Origin: Tachypleus tridentatus | Taxonomy: Eukaryota > Arthropoda > Merostomata > Xiphosura > Limulidae | NCBI RefSeq assembly: GCF_004210375.1 | Contig: NC_134834.1 | Location: 94,182,170 to 94,246,169, forward strand | Length of the DNA stretch: 64,000 nucleotides | Direction: 5' to 3' | Part shown: positions 37,011-57,820 of the stretch, piece after piece | Layout of the letters: each line of letters starts with the position of its first letter | Position numbering within the stretch: the first letter of the stretch is position 1 | The notes under the pieces: generated by a model | The model's database searches: none | Seen by the model: only the letters and a program-made list of their open reading frames with translations | Told to the model about the DNA's origin: nothing | Program-made: the position numbers and the translations under genes

Positions 37011-37794
37011 CAGTAAAACCTGTCTAATGCGGAATCGCAAGGGACCGAGTAAAAAGTCCGATTAGGCATAGTGAACGTGCATTTCCTTAATTATATATAA
37101 TTTTTGAGCGGAACGTTATACTTGTTTAACTCAAGGGAAGTAAGACGTTTGTGAATAAAGTTATTATGCTGTTTATGCTATATTTATTAGAATAAGAACA
37201 AAACAGACATTTAAAATATACATAAGTACACAAAATCTTAATCAAATTTATTTGAAGAACTACAATTCTACGGCCTTTTCATGAAGTTCATTTTCCCCCT
37301 TTATTTGTGCATACAATTTGATAACGTTAACATAACACTTGCGATGAAGAAGGAATTTCTATTCCCTCACTATCTTTTAAAATTAGGGAAGATAAGAATT
37401 TATTTTTTCGTGAGAACTATTTAAAGAGTAGAATTTTGCACTTAAAAGACAAATATATTTCTACAAATCATCAATCTAATTTAACTACAAAAATAATGAC
37501 GGTAGAAAAAAGAACAGAATATATTTAACCAATACTTAGTCTAACCAAAAGTCCGAGAATTTATTAATATTTAAACAAATTATGAATTAAATAAGAAATC
37601 AATTTTTAATCTAAAACACTTTTTCCGCCTTACTCTGGTTCTAATCTTATTTGTTGATAGATGAGGTAGGTTTTCCGTCCGCCATATAAAGGGCCTTTTA
37701 TAAGAGGTATCTTAAGACAATTTTGCAAAATTTTGATATTTCCGGCTTTTACAGGTTTTCGCCCTAATGCAGCTTCCGGCTCAGACAGGGTTTG
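37011..37794. mobile_element. Pogo/Tigger-like MITE
   Basis: The left end CAGTAAAACCTGTCTAATGC resembles pogo-group termini, and the right end complement (CAAACCCTGTCTGAGCCGG) is an imperfect match. The interior is AT-rich with a related CGCCCTAATGCAGC / GGATTAGG-like subterminal motif and no transposase frame. TA precedes the left end; the right boundary is uncertain by a few bases. Confidence 0.55.
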
Positions 37795-39850
37795 TAATAA
37801 CATCTCGTCAATGTATGACTATACCAAGAAACGTGCCTGGAGTGATGCGAAATTTCCGACGTTGTAATTAGGACTAAATGAATTAGCTTGCTATTACTAT
37901 GCTGCAAAAAACTGTCGTCTGTAAATTTCTGCTACGACTTTGTGTACGCATTGCAATTGATATTACCATACCATCGAATAACAACAATGATGAAATGTAT
38001 TGGTCAACTTTTCAAAACAGTTAAAACGTTTCATATCACGTGACACCTTCGGCCAGTCACAGTAAATAATTGATGCTATGGTTGGAATAATATATTTTAA
38101 ACAATGATTGGTAGTTTAGATAATGAATTTAAACGCGGTTTCGGCCATGTTTCAACGTACTGCTCTTAACAACAGTAAAAACAATATTCATTCACTGTTC
38201 GTCATGTCAGTTGTAATCAAATTAATATTGTGGTGCCTTCCATCTAGAATGATTGTGCTTGAAACTTGGAATCTGACCGAGCCAGTTAGTTACAGACATA
38301 AAAGTAGTTAAAATTAAAATTAAGTATTTTAAAATGTCGCTCTGTGTGTGTATACAGTGAGAATGGGGTTAGCTAGGATAAATAAAACTTCTGTGCACAT
38401 GCGTGTGTGTGTCTGCGCATATAAACCATTTTGTTTCTGAAATAGTTTCCATCGCTGCAACCTTACGTTTAGTACTTACGATTACAGATACAATTTTAGC
38501 ATTGTATATTTTTGAATATATTTATATAGGAGTATTAAAACTTATAAGGTGAAGCAATTGTATTAGGTTCTTAACCTGAATTTTAGCACTTGAAATATTC
38601 TGTCGTACCTTGTGTAGATTAAGTAAAATGTTGAGTTGTATTTTGCTATCAACATGCGTTAGACTAGTAGTGTTATCATTTAATGTAAGGTGTGACCTTC
38701 AATATAAAATGTGTAAATTTAGGCTTAAAATTCGATAATGTTATGAAGCTCATTACAAGTGCCTCATATTTCTATGTTAGAACAGTGTGTGAGCTAGAGA
38801 TCTTAAAACTATTAAATATGATACATGGAAGAACCACTGTTCTGTACTCGTGTAACAATGGGGTCAAATTATGTCCGTAACGAAAAAAATAAAGGTATGA
38901 AAAGTGCATTATTAAGAAATTAGCAATGAATGCATCTTTTCCAAGTTAGATTAGCATCCAGTTCTGATTTAATCACAATTTATGTATTATTTATTTGTTA
39001 ATTATATTATTAGTAGTACACTAAGCCGAAAATTTAGAGTTGCGTGACGTTTCGGTTTACGCCCTTCACTTCTCAAGCGTTGTTGTTTGGGTTAATACCC
39101 TTGCTAACTGGAAGTTCGGGCACCGTCTACCCTGGTCTTGAATTCGTATTAAGTATTATTAATAATCGACAGCCCTATACATGTACGTGTGTGTTCCGGT
39201 AAGCTGTTTCCAGCTCATTTCTGAGTTACCCGGAAATATAAATACTTGTGTATACGTATGATATTGTTAAATGAATGAGTAAATGCACAGGCGCGAGAAT
39301 TATATTTAATTTGCTTTATCAGATATGTTTTATTATAACTGAACATTTCTTTAAATTATTCGCTACTGGTAAGAGCTAACTTTTACTTCATAAATACAAT
39401 TTCAGAAAGATATGCTGAGTTTGCATTCAGATATATTTTTCCTGCCTATTTACTAGTAACAACTAGCATTAATAATCAATTCCAGCTGAACAGCAAATTG
39501 TCCCGATAATTTATTTTATACACGGAAGTCGTATATTAGATGAACTCATTAATTATCTTGTGTCTTTTTTAAATCATCAAAATGTTTATATGAGCAAATA
39601 ATTCAAATGTGGGGTTTCTAATGACTGTCAACCCAAAAGTGACAAATTTTAGGCATAACTTATCGCACAAGAAAATCTGACAAGAATTAGGCATGCCATT
39701 AGTATCATGAGTTGAAAAAGAGAACATGTTTACAAAATCTAGTATACTGCTTTCTTCTACATCAATGTTAATGTTGTAGCCTACTTTTACGTATTATTGT
39801 TTCAAATAGCCGGGAATTCGAATTTAGAAGTTAATTGAATGTGTGTATGT
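37795..39850. other. Intronic DNA without recognised repeats
   Basis: Open frames at 38123-38311 and 38692-38880 have no supporting domain or splice context. Confidence 0.45.
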
Positions 39851-40044
39851 TTTTGTTTGTTTTTTTAATTTCTCGCAAAGCTACACGACGGCTATCTGCG
39901 CTAGCCGTCCCTAATTTAACAGTGTAAGACTAAAGGGAAAGCAGCTAGTCATCACCACCCACTGCCAACTCTTGGGCTACTGTTTTACTAACAAATAGTA
40001 GGATTGATCGTAACATTATAATGCCCCCACGGCTGAAAGGGCAT
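39851..40044 (-). repeat. SINE family A, head missing
   Basis: Antisense tail and body (TTTCTCGCAAAGCTACACG to CCCCCACGGCTGAAAGGGC), ending before the tRNA-like head, so a 5'-truncated insertion. Confidence 0.9.
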
Positions 40045-43000
40045 GTCGATATGTATCACATTTATTATACTTTCCAACAAGATTGATACACACAATTTTC
40101 TTTCTTAACACAAATATATTTTTAATATACAAACAATACATTTTATGAAAATGGCTATTATAAATGAGGATTTATATGCAGAAGTTGTACAAACTTACAA
40201 GCTATGATAAGTCTTCTATCCGGTCTAGTACTGAGTATTTTATTTCTGGTCCAGGTCTACAAAGAGTGAATTAATTTTAAGTTGATATTCTTACATTTCG
40301 TTTAAGCTAACTAGCTGTCTATTCATGGTTGGCTCATTTCGCTTACAACGAAGATATTTAACGACCGAAGTTAATTCACTAATGTTGAACGGTTTATAAT
40401 GTTCTAAAATCTATAAGCGTTTCTGGTCAAATTTATAACGTTTATTCGTATAAACGTTCTTGTAGTTTTCTGATTAATAAGCGTTTATTACAATTAAAGC
40501 TTCCAAAGCTTATAGTGTGACGTCTCCCGCGTCTTTTGATAGTTACCTTTTATACTTATTTCACGAGGTTCTCCTTAATTCTTTAACAATATTCTGAGGT
40601 ACGCTAGTGTTTTTGTAAAACATATGCTATTGATTCTTATACTCGAGAACTTTTACAAATTAAGAAAACAGACGGGAATTGCGCACTACATATTTAACAA
40701 TACAAGTTACATACATTTCTAAAATAATATACTAAACTGAAACAAACATTTGTTAAAATAATATTAAATCCTTTACAATGTTTATTTTGAAATTATCATT
40801 TGACTAGTCTGTGAACTTAGGAGTGAAACTAGAGAAATTATGTATCAATATACCATTCATGCTGTATTCAGCATCAACAAGGTCTTTCTAAAACACCTCC
40901 ATGCACATTGAGTTCACTAAGAAAGGAAACGCACAGACAATAAGTTCTTAATATTTTCATTAGTTTGACTTTTGGTTCTACAATACTTTACAAACACTTA
41001 TCAGGTAAATACGTGTGCTTTAAGTATAAAAATAGTTTTTGTCAAAGATGAGATTAATACGAGCTCATAAATGTAACAGCCTAATTTTTTGAGGAAAAAT
41101 ACATTGTGCCTATAAATATACAATATTCTGCAAAACTAGTGTTTTTCTATAGTTAATTCAGTTCTCTCAAGAGGGAATTGCGTTATAATTTGTTAATAGT
41201 ACAATAATCAACCAACAATAAAGTTTAATCATAATTTGTAACTAATTGATCTTGTATTGAGAAATGATTGTGTTTAGACTATAGAAGCATCTTAAAGTCT
41301 GTTTTTAATGTGATATGTAATGGAAATTTTATATACTTGCCAATGAAATAACGTGTGGTCATTTTAAAAACTATTAACCATCTTAGAATTCATAATTTTA
41401 GCCATTTCTCCAAAATCATTCTGATTGAGTTGTGTATTTATTTTCTCCTTGTGAAATAAGTTGAAATATATATATGAAATATCAAACGTTTTTTTTTAAT
41501 TCTTAAGAATTTGTATAGTATACCAGTTTTCTTAATATCAACTTGTTTTACACCCAGAATAAATCTGGGTCGGGTATTTAAGTCAAGAATGTAAATAAAC
41601 TTCTTGTGTGTGTAGGTATGATATTACAACCATTTTTTACTGCTTCTTTATTCTGTCAGTTTTAAACAAACATATTCATGTAATCTTTATTTGGTGAAAG
41701 TCTACTTAAGTGTTTTGTGAATTAAAGTGCTCATAAATGAGCTTGAAAGCTAGCAGTACTAAATATAGAATGTAGGGTTAGGGACATTAGGTCAACTTAG
41801 TATTCTTTATAATTTTGTTTTGAATCCTAATACACTTTTTATATTGGTGTTCCATATGTTCTTATTTCTAATTTGGATTTATTTTGGAAAAATTGAATGT
41901 TTTTTCTTAGTTTGAAATTTTGCTGGTGTTATTTCAAGTTAACAAAGTATGATATCTGTCTTCATTATTTTAACTACTCTTTAAAACTTGTAACATACAA
42001 GTGGAGATCTTGTAGTGAAGTACATCTCTCAGGAAGAATCATTTCACCATATTCTCTTGATGGAATCACCATTTTATTTTTTGAAACAGTTTCTTTTATT
42101 TGTTTCTGACAGTACTAATTAATGTGATGTGTTTTTAGGAAATTATTTCAACAGATTTTATTACATTCAAAAACTTATTTTGTAACACATTTTATCTAGG
42201 ACAATAATTGATATTAACTTATGATCAGTGTAAGTTTCTCACTTATGTCTAGACTGAAAAAGCCAACCTATTAATGTGAGCTAGATTATCAAATACATAT
42301 ACAAGTATTTATTGTTATAATTCTGTCATTATTTTGTGTAGAATTTTAAAATTATTTGGTAAATATAATGCAAAGTCAGTACACCTAACAATTAACAGAC
42401 TACTTTATTTCTTAAACATTTGCTACATAATACACTAGTACACAGTTGTATGTTTAAATTTACAAATAATAATTTCACTCTCATCAGAAATTTACTAAGT
42501 AATAGCACCATGAATAACACACAAATAAACTTGTATTATTTCATGGCTAATTTGTTTGGCCAACTAAATGTACATGGTAATTAACACTAGCTCAAATACT
42601 TCACTAAATGATTGGAACTTTACCAACTGAAAAATTGGCTTGGTGTGTCACTGATTCTTGTATATATAATGTCCTCTTGTTAATAGATGCTCCACAAAAT
42701 TTCTCAATTTTCAGTATTCAAGCCTTTTATTTTCATTCTATATGGAGTTAGGATTACTATAAATCTCCTAACCAATGTTGTTAAATAACAGTGTATGTTA
42801 ATTAAGTTTTCAGTACTACCCTTTGATAAGCAATGGTCTTGTTGTAATCTTTCTCTTGAACATGCAAGTTTTTCTTGATAGTTGAAGAACTTTCATAACA
42901 CTGAAATAATAGCATATTAGTTTTGAAGTAGCACTGGTACATATATATCTGAGGACCCTTTGAATAACAGACTATGGTAATGTGGCTATTGTTAATTGAG

Positions 43001-44091
43001 TAAATATGGTCCATCAAGTGTTGTATTTATTAATTTTTGATGAATCTCTCCTAATATATAAAATACTATGTTCTTGCACTTTTTATTTGAGAACAAATAA
43101 TAGTAGCTTTCATCAGTGTATTCTTCCAACAAGAAATATAGTCCTTCAGTCACAATCACTGCATTTGTTTAGTCTTCCTAGTTAATAAATACTTGTTCAT
43201 AATAATATTATTGTATATAAATAATACAAGTAGTCTTTTATCTTTATATAATGTAGTTATGTTGTCTTTTAGACTTCTTACACTAACATGAATAGACTTG
43301 CTTCATTGTGCACAATTTTAAAATTATTTTGTAAGGTTTTTTATGGATTTGAAGCCAGTATGGTTGGTTTTTCTTAGAAGCAGTAGGTTTATGCTGAGAA
43401 GAAATGTTTATTTAGGAAAAACAGGAAATTAGATTTAAACTACACTAATTTAGTATCGAACCTACTTTTACTCTTTCGTTATTCATAGTCGAATGTTAGT
43501 CACATAGAATATGAGTGTGTGTGTTTAATTCTGAAAATATACATGTATACCTCTGATAATACTGAAGTTATTTGTTGGAATACATTAGAAAAATGAATGT
43601 GCAAATGAAAATTTGTGACAGTTTTCTGTGATATATTGTAAGAATTTGAAGTAAGTTTGCGTATAGGAACCTAAAATTATCTTGACTACTACGCTACAAT
43701 ATTCTTTTGTTACAGAATTTAATTTCAGTTAAGATTTGTAAATTATTTAGCATTTACATATTTTATACAATAAATACAAAAATAATAATTGCATCAAAAC
43801 AGTAAATAAATCTCTCATCTTCAGATGAATAGCTGATCATACAAATTACACTTCAGAGATAATTGAAGTGACACTGAAAATTAGTGGATGTTAATCATTT
43901 TGATATATTTTACTGTTGAGGCTGTATTGAACGTAATCCAGTATATGTATGTGTGTGTGTGTACATATAGAAACATAATTAGCTGGAATTCAAGTACGTA
44001 AAAGTTCGAATCAGTAAAGGGTGGATATTGAGAAATAAATAATTTCTAGTTAGTGAATGTGTTCAGTTAATAAGATTAAGCTTTGATATAG

Positions 44092-44650
<559 letters not shown>

Positions 44651-44814
44651 TGAAAGATGGAGACACTGTGAAACATTATCGTATCAGACAGTTGGATGAA
44701 GGAGGATTTTTCATAGCTCGTCGTACAACTTTTCGTACTCTTCAGGAACTTGTTGAGCATTACAGTAGCGATCCCGATGGTCTGTGTGTGAACCTTCGGA
44801 AACCTTGTGTACAG
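44651..44814 (+). CDS. Src42A: Src42A coding exon 3: second half of SH2
   Basis: Encodes residues 182-236. GDTVKHYRIRQLDEGGFF and the following FRTLQELVEHYS are the central strands and second helix of the SH2 domain; the exon ends with LRKPCVQ at the SH2-linker border. The acceptor ATTCAG has a weak pyrimidine tract, but the phase (one base left over from exon 2, giving Val182) and the continuous homology fix it. The donor is GTAATT, phase 0. Confidence 0.95.
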
Positions 44815-45439
44815 GTAATTAAAGAAAGTGTTACATAGATATAACTATAATATATTCATCAAGCATATTGTACAGAATGGAAAGTTATACTTAAAAAAAA
44901 AAAAATAAAAATTGCATCTTTCATGCTTATCAGTTTCTCTGAATAGTTGTCTTTTTGTCTATGTGGAAGTATTGGGGAACACTTATTACATAACAGAGTT
45001 AGATTTATTGAACTTTTGCTATAATGATCTTGACATGTTTATTTCTGAAAATGGTTTTACACACATGTTTATTTCAGAAAACAGTTTTACACACAGTTTA
45101 TGAATTATACAAGAAAAGCTTGTGATTGAAAAGTATATCAAGCCATTAATATATCATGTAGAGATTGTTGAAAGGATCATCTAAATGTGTATCATGAGCT
45201 TGATGCTGTAGTGATAGCTTTAATAATCCAAATAATTCTATAGAGCCTCAGTTGAATAAAGATTTTGTCTTAGAATAAGTCATTTTGTGAATGTGTTTTA
45301 ATCTTTGGTAAGAAAATACTTTGTGTGGCATAAGTGACAGTCGTTACTTACCATCAGTAAAGCTGTTTTCTTTCTTAGCATGACTGCATCATATTTCAAT
45401 GTAATTTTTCAACAGTTTTTCTTTCTTTACTGTCCACAG
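44815..45439 (+). other. Src42A intron 3
   Basis: 625 bp, GT-AG. It holds an A-run at about 44893-44904 and an imperfect direct duplication of about 30 bp (GTTTATTTC followed by a TTTTACACACA core) at about 45036-45096. No other feature seen. Confidence 0.93.
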
Positions 45440-45608
45440 GTAGAAAAACCAACAACAAGTGGTCTTTCCCACAATACCAGAGATCAGTGGGAGATAGAAC
45501 GTAGCTCTTTAAAATTTGTCAGGAAGCTTGGTCAGGGCCAGTTTGGTGAAGTTTGGGAAGGTTTATGGAATAATACTACTCCAGTGGCTATCAAAACTCT
45601 AAAACCTG
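45440..45608 (+). CDS. Src42A: Src42A coding exon 4: SH2-kinase linker and kinase N-lobe
   Basis: Encodes residues 237-292 plus one base. The linker ([11 protein letters not shown]) should engage the SH3 domain in the closed state. [17 protein letters not shown] then starts the kinase domain. The glycine-rich ATP loop is GQGQFGEV (267-274) and the ATP-anchoring lysine of VAIK is Lys288. Acceptor TGTCCACAG; donor GTACGC, phase 1. Confidence 0.95.
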
Positions 45609-52476
<6,868 letters not shown>

Positions 52477-53415
52477 TAATGACTCTTTTTTTTATTTTCA
52501 AATTTTTTGTGAAAATAAGTGAATTTAAATGAACTCTATCTTTAATTGTTTGTCGAGCCATGACGCTTTAGTGCATTACCTTTCAATGGTTACAGAAATC
52601 TTATTATTATTCATAAGTATATTTTGTTTTTGTTATTGGCCAGGTGGTTGCCTATAAAATAAAATGTGACTGATGTGTGAAATAATCAGTTTAATTGTGT
52701 TCTGACTAAAAGGAAGAATAAAAAAACCCACAAAACACATTTCAGTAATTGTTTTGGTGTGTAAAGTAGTTCTGTTTTGCTATGAATGAAAATATAAGTC
52801 AATCATTGTCTATAGCCAGAAAATTACCATACTAATATGAATGGGATGTCGCAAACCAAAACTTGGGTAGTATTATTGTGTAATCCCTGTATCTGTAGTT
52901 TTTAAAATTTAAATGAGTAGAACTGCCCATCAACTTCCACCTTTATGCTTAGCAATTCAGTTTTCTGCAATGCTGTTTTATTATTACATTTATTTATACA
53001 TTTACCATACTTAAGTTCATTTTTAATGAGACTGCACTTCATAGGTGTCAAATTAATATTGTAACTATTTCCTTTGTACAACTTTTATCTGAACTTAGAA
53101 CATTATTTTGTAAATCTGCTATAGTTTAAGAGAAAATCATTTTTAATCATCAGAAGTATATTAACTTACAATTCTGAGGTTTTATTATCCATTAATGATA
53201 TACACCATTAAATATCTCCATACCATATATTCCTCCATTGTAATTTATTTTCTTTCTTTACATATATTTTTTTGTATTCATATGATAATTATTTACCTTT
53301 AGTCTATTTTGTTGCTTTTAGCCTATTGCACACAGTATTTAAAACTGTTTAGTATTCAAAGTTAGCAGTCGTAATCTGGGTGTTAAAAAAAGAAAACAAA
53401 AGGTGCTTTTAATTA

Positions 53416-54855
53416 TTAGGTTGTCCAGAAATAAATGTCGTTTTTGAACTGTGAAGTTTGGAAAAGTATAAACCAGTGTTGTAAAACATGCTTTAATCAA
53501 AGTAAACATCAACACACTTTTGCCAATGTGTAACGATGCTGTTTATGTCCCTACTGTAGAAATCAGAGTTTCTATGGTCATTGAACTCCCTGAAAGTTTC
53601 TTCTTCAGCTACCTAGTTTTGAAAGCATTTATTGTTTAAAAAGTTGTCAAAGCGCTTGAAAAATGCAAATCTGTAGGGGAAAGGTCTAGGGAATATTCGG
53701 GTGGATGAAGCAGAACCTTGATTTCCAATTTGTTCAATTTTTGGAGTGTCATCCTCAACAGGTCTCCATATTGCCAAATTTGTTGATCTTCAGTCAGCCC
53801 ATGCAGAATTCACCCACATTGTTCGTCTTTCCAATTGCACTCAGGTGGTTGGCAATGCTTGTGCCTAGCTTTTCTGCAAGCTCACGTGCTGTTGTGTGAG
53901 GGTCTGTCTCAACTGCTTCCCTTAATGTGATTTCATCTTAGGATGGCTTCTTTCCACGACCTTCATGGTCTTCAAGACTTTCATCTCAGTGTTGAAACTT
54001 TTGAAACCAACACTGTGCTGTACATTCAGTAACAAATCCATGGCTGATTGATGTTCTGTGTAGTTTCAGTACCTTTTCATCTCAGTGTTGAAACTTTTGA
54101 AACCAACACTGTGCTGTACATTCAGTAACAAATCCATGGCTGATTGATGTTCTGTGTAGTTTCAGTAGCTTTTCATCTCAGTGTTGAAACTTTTGAAACC
54201 AACACTGTGCTGTACATTCAGTAACAAATCCATGTCTGATTGATGTTCTGTGTAGTTTCAGTACCTTTTCATCTCAGTGTTGAAACTTTTGAAACCAACA
54301 CTGTGCTGTACATTCAGTGACAGATACATGGCTGAATGATGTTCTGTGTAGTTTCAGTAGCTTTTCATCTCAGTGTTGAAACTTTTGAAACCAACACTGT
54401 GCTGTACATTCAGTAACAAATCCATGGCTGATTGATGTTCTGTGTAGTTTCAGTAGCTTTTCATCTCAGTGTTGAAACTTTTGAAACCAACACTGTGCTG
54501 TACATTCAGTAACAAATCCATGGCTGATTGATGTTCTGTGTAGTTTCAGTAGCTTTTCATCTCAGTGTTGAAACTTTTGAAACCAACACTGTGCTGTACA
54601 TTCAGTAACAAATCCATGGCTGATTGATGTTCTGTGTAGTTTCAGTACCTTTTCATCCAAGTTTGAAGTCTTTCTTGTTTTTGCAACCTTGGGGGTTGCA
54701 AAACTTACTCTGAATAGAATTCAAACAGCAAACAATTAAGATACCTTGTAAGTGACAAACCTTGGATTAAACGACCCAGCCACCAATAAGATACTCAGTA
54801 TTCAGCTTCTAAATGTCATTGTGAGAATTCCGACATTTGTTTCTGGACAACCTAA
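53416..54855 (-). mobile_element. Mariner remnant (Hsmar1/cecropia-like), antisense in intron 7
   Basis: Terminal repeats TTAGGTTGTCCAGAAATAAA (left) and the complement of TTAGGTTGTCCAGAAACAAA (right) with TA at 53414-53415 and 54856-54857. On the minus strand, transposase pieces read CTAQCWFQKF, DESLEDHEGR, DPHTTARELAEKLG, then MTLQKLN, LSPTDLHFFKRFDNFL and finally REFNDHRNSDFYSRDIN with HWQKCVDVYFD. The centre with the first two catalytic aspartates is deleted, and stops occur. The N-terminal region has been amplified seven-fold. Confidence 0.88.
53981..54652. repeat. 96-bp minisatellite, seven units, inside mariner
   Basis: TCATCTCAGTGTTGAAACTT starts at 53981, 54077, 54173, 54269, 54365, 54461 and 54557, exactly every 96 bp, with a diverged TCATCCAAG at 54653. 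Units differ by single bases only (for example CAGTAC/CAGTAG). The unit corresponds to a 32-codon piece of transposase. Confidence 0.97.
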
Positions 54856-54963
54856 TATTCACCCCCTCAAGCAACAAGAGCTGCTGGAAAGTATCCCATC
54901 AATAAATTATCACACTGCTTTTCATTGTGGTGGATTATAGTTCTTCTAATTATTTAATTTCAG

Positions 54964-55175
54964 GTATGACAAATGCAGAAGTCCTTCACCAAGTAGAGCA
55001 TGGGTATCGTATGCCTTGTCCACCAGGATGTCCAGTGACTTTATATGACATTATGCTTGAATGTTGGCATAAAGATCCTCTGAAGAGGCCTACCTTTGAA
55101 ACCTTACAGTGGAAATTAGAAGACTTCTTCACTCATGAAAGTTCAGAATACAAGGAAGCAACAATGGCTTATTGA
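54964..55175 (+). CDS. Src42A: Src42A coding exon 8: kinase C-lobe and regulatory tail
   Basis: Encodes the end of codon 458 to residue 527 and TGA at 55173-55175. [25 protein letters not shown] and RPTFETLQ are the standard C-lobe motifs. The tail [11 protein letters not shown] holds Tyr520, at the position of the Csk-phosphorylated inhibitory tyrosine of Src. The acceptor is TTTCAG at 54958-54963, only about 110 bp downstream of a mariner remnant in intron 7. Confidence 0.96.
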
Positions 55176-55221
55176 TTGGCATTTTGAAGTAAATATTGCA
55201 ATACACTTATCTGAAATTGCA

Positions 55222-55822
55222 AATAAAATAGTCATATTCTATATTTGTGACTGTGAAATAAAGTCTAGGAAGGAGGAATATTGTAAATATATTAATGTGA
55301 TGTTTCTTAGAAACTGAATTACTCTTTGTCATCTCTTGAAATATTTTTAAAAGAATCAGCTACAAAATATTACATCAATTGAATATATTTCCTAGTGGTG
55401 GGTTCTTTTTATAAGATTCTTTTAATGAACTGTGCACCATCTAGATAACATGGAACATTAAAACGAAAGCTAGCATTATACACAAGACTTTAGAGTGAAT
55501 TAATCGTGTTATTGTATATTAGAACAGGAACTTATCTTAAATAACATCATTAATTTCATATATACAGATCAATGTACTTTCTTCTGGTTTGACTAAAATG
55601 TATTATATGGTCACAAAAAATCTCTTTACACTTTTACAATTTTTATAACCATAATTTCTTACTAAGAAAGTTACATAACAATGTTGTAACTCATTACTTA
55701 GGAACATAAAAGTCACTGGTCTTAACTAATTGCTTGATTTTGGTACTGGTGTTAATGCAGTTTTAATGCCTTGATTGTGCTTAAAGCTTGTGTAACCTTA
55801 ATATTTTTAAAAATTAAATAAA
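55222..55822 (+). promoter_or_regulatory. Candidate polyadenylation signals of Src42A
   Basis: AATAAA hexamers lie at 55222-55227, 55257-55262 and 55817-55822, that is 47, 82 and 642 bases after the stop codon. AATAAA is frequent in AT-rich DNA, and a much longer 3' UTR into the repeat-poor flank is possible. Confidence 0.35.
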
Positions 55823-57759
55823 TTACTATGTATAATACAAGTTTTGATTTAGTGGTATGTTATGTATAATGTTATTCATTTGGATTTATCATGTGAAAGT
55901 ATTTTATGCAAATGCTTTATATACAGAAATTCTGTTGGTCGATTGCATTCAAGAGAAACTTTTCTTTACTATTGGTCATAGTGATAGTGGAATAATATTG
56001 AATTTTGTAATTTGTGTTAAACATCTTGCTTAATAACCATTGTTTTGTAAAAATTATTAATGTTATTACAAAGTCCGTTTGTTAGAGTTACGAGAGTATT
56101 TGTTCACATAACATTACTCAATATTCGTTTTAAAAAAACCAAAGCTGCTTACATCATGTATAGTTCATGATAGATATTAGTGCAGTGAATAATATAGCTG
56201 TGAATTGAGTAGTGCTTTTAGTGTTAGTGTAAACTACTTCCAAATAACAAAGAAATGACTCTTTTAAACTGTGAAACGTTTACATTGGGTTGGCTTGATT
56301 AGGAATTAGAAACTATTATAAGTATTTTTGCAGTGGTAAAATACATAAGCAACGTTTTTCTCTCTCCAGAATTAACAACAACTGGGCTTCTGGTATATCA
56401 TTATACAGACTTAAGTAATCTTTTCCCATAGGTGACTGTACAATTATAGATTGTTTGATACCAGAGAATTGCAGAACCATTGATCATGGAAGGAATTAGT
56501 AATCTGGTATCCAAGAATAAGAAAGTTAAGTCTTCTCGCTTATGTTGAAGTGTCAGTAGACATTCTGTATCTTCTGTTCTTCATTCTTACATATTATACA
56601 ACTGTTGTCCAACAGTCAAAATGGTCTATATCATGTCCATGCCAGAAGATCATTAAGCAATTATTTATGGTTGATTCTTTCAAGCATTATATTTTGTTAT
56701 CAAAAACTGTTATAGCATGCATCTGTGCATTCATTCTACATACTAAGTGTCAATATCGTTCCTATAGTTTTCTACAAAGCTTTCATTTCACTACATGCTT
56801 GTAACAAGTTGTGCAGACTCTTCATAAATGAGATACCATTGTTTCTCCTATCTGAAATTTTTCATTTTGTACAGCAAAGAACTGTTCCCATTCGTTGTGG
56901 CACTCATCCACAGATGCTCTTTGGAAAATACTTCACTAAATAGATACATCAGACATTACTCACTTTTTATGCAGGTGTTGTTTTTAAATAGTTAACTAAT
57001 GTGTTTATGCTCAGAAAATTACCTGCAGCTTGAGTTATCTTGTATCTTGATATCGCAACTGATGAATCTTTTGTTAGCTATAGTTTCTGTTGGACATTAC
57101 CATCATCACTTGAAACTGCCTTTGCCTGTATATGGTTCATTATTCATGATGGACAATTTACTTGTGGCAGAATCTCTGCATGTAAATACATTAGGTAGTT
57201 TCAATCCAGGTGGCAGAACTATAAGGGGGACCCACTTATTTAATGGAGTAGGTTTAGGAAAAACTAATCAAATTCAATACTTACTATTGTTACATGTTAC
57301 TAGACTTCAATTAGTAAATTGTGTAACAACACATTATCTTGAAACATACACAATATGGAGTTTCCTTGGATTTTTTATTTCCCTTTTCATATTGTTATAG
57401 TTATTATAACATTATAAACAATTATTTCTATGCTTATTGTTATTATGTTTAGCTTTAATTACATTTTATATCAGTTTTGAATCTGAAACTTGGGGGAGTG
57501 TGGCACAGAATCTAAACTAGACAGGCAAACACCTCCTTCGAGGTAGAGCTGAAAAATACAACCAATAAACCTACATAATTGATTAGTTTTGTATAAACTG
57601 ATTGATTAATCAAAACTGGTCTTTCTGATTATTACTGTTTTCAAATATTCCAACAGTTGTTTATCAATTGAGGATATGATTATTTCTGTTGTCCTGAAAA
57701 TAATCAATTAATTGAAGCTAATGTGCTCAGTTATTATTCCAACCATTCAAAACATTGCT

Positions 57760-57820
57760 ATTTCTTTGTTGTTTAGCACAAACCTACATAATAGGCTGTC
57801 TATGTTCTGCCCAATATCAA
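57760..57820 (-). repeat. SINE family B scrap
   Basis: TTGTTTAGCACAAACCTACA, then GGCTGTCTATGTTCTGCCC matches the antisense family B tail with many changes. Confidence 0.5.

Noticed and set aside
53705..53899. Sense open frame in intron 7
   Set aside because: It is the reverse strand of mariner transposase sequence.
56999..57400. 133-codon open frame downstream of the kinase
   Set aside because: Longest frame in the 3' flank, but no recognised motif, no strong start context and no splice sites; kept as non-coding for lack of evidence.
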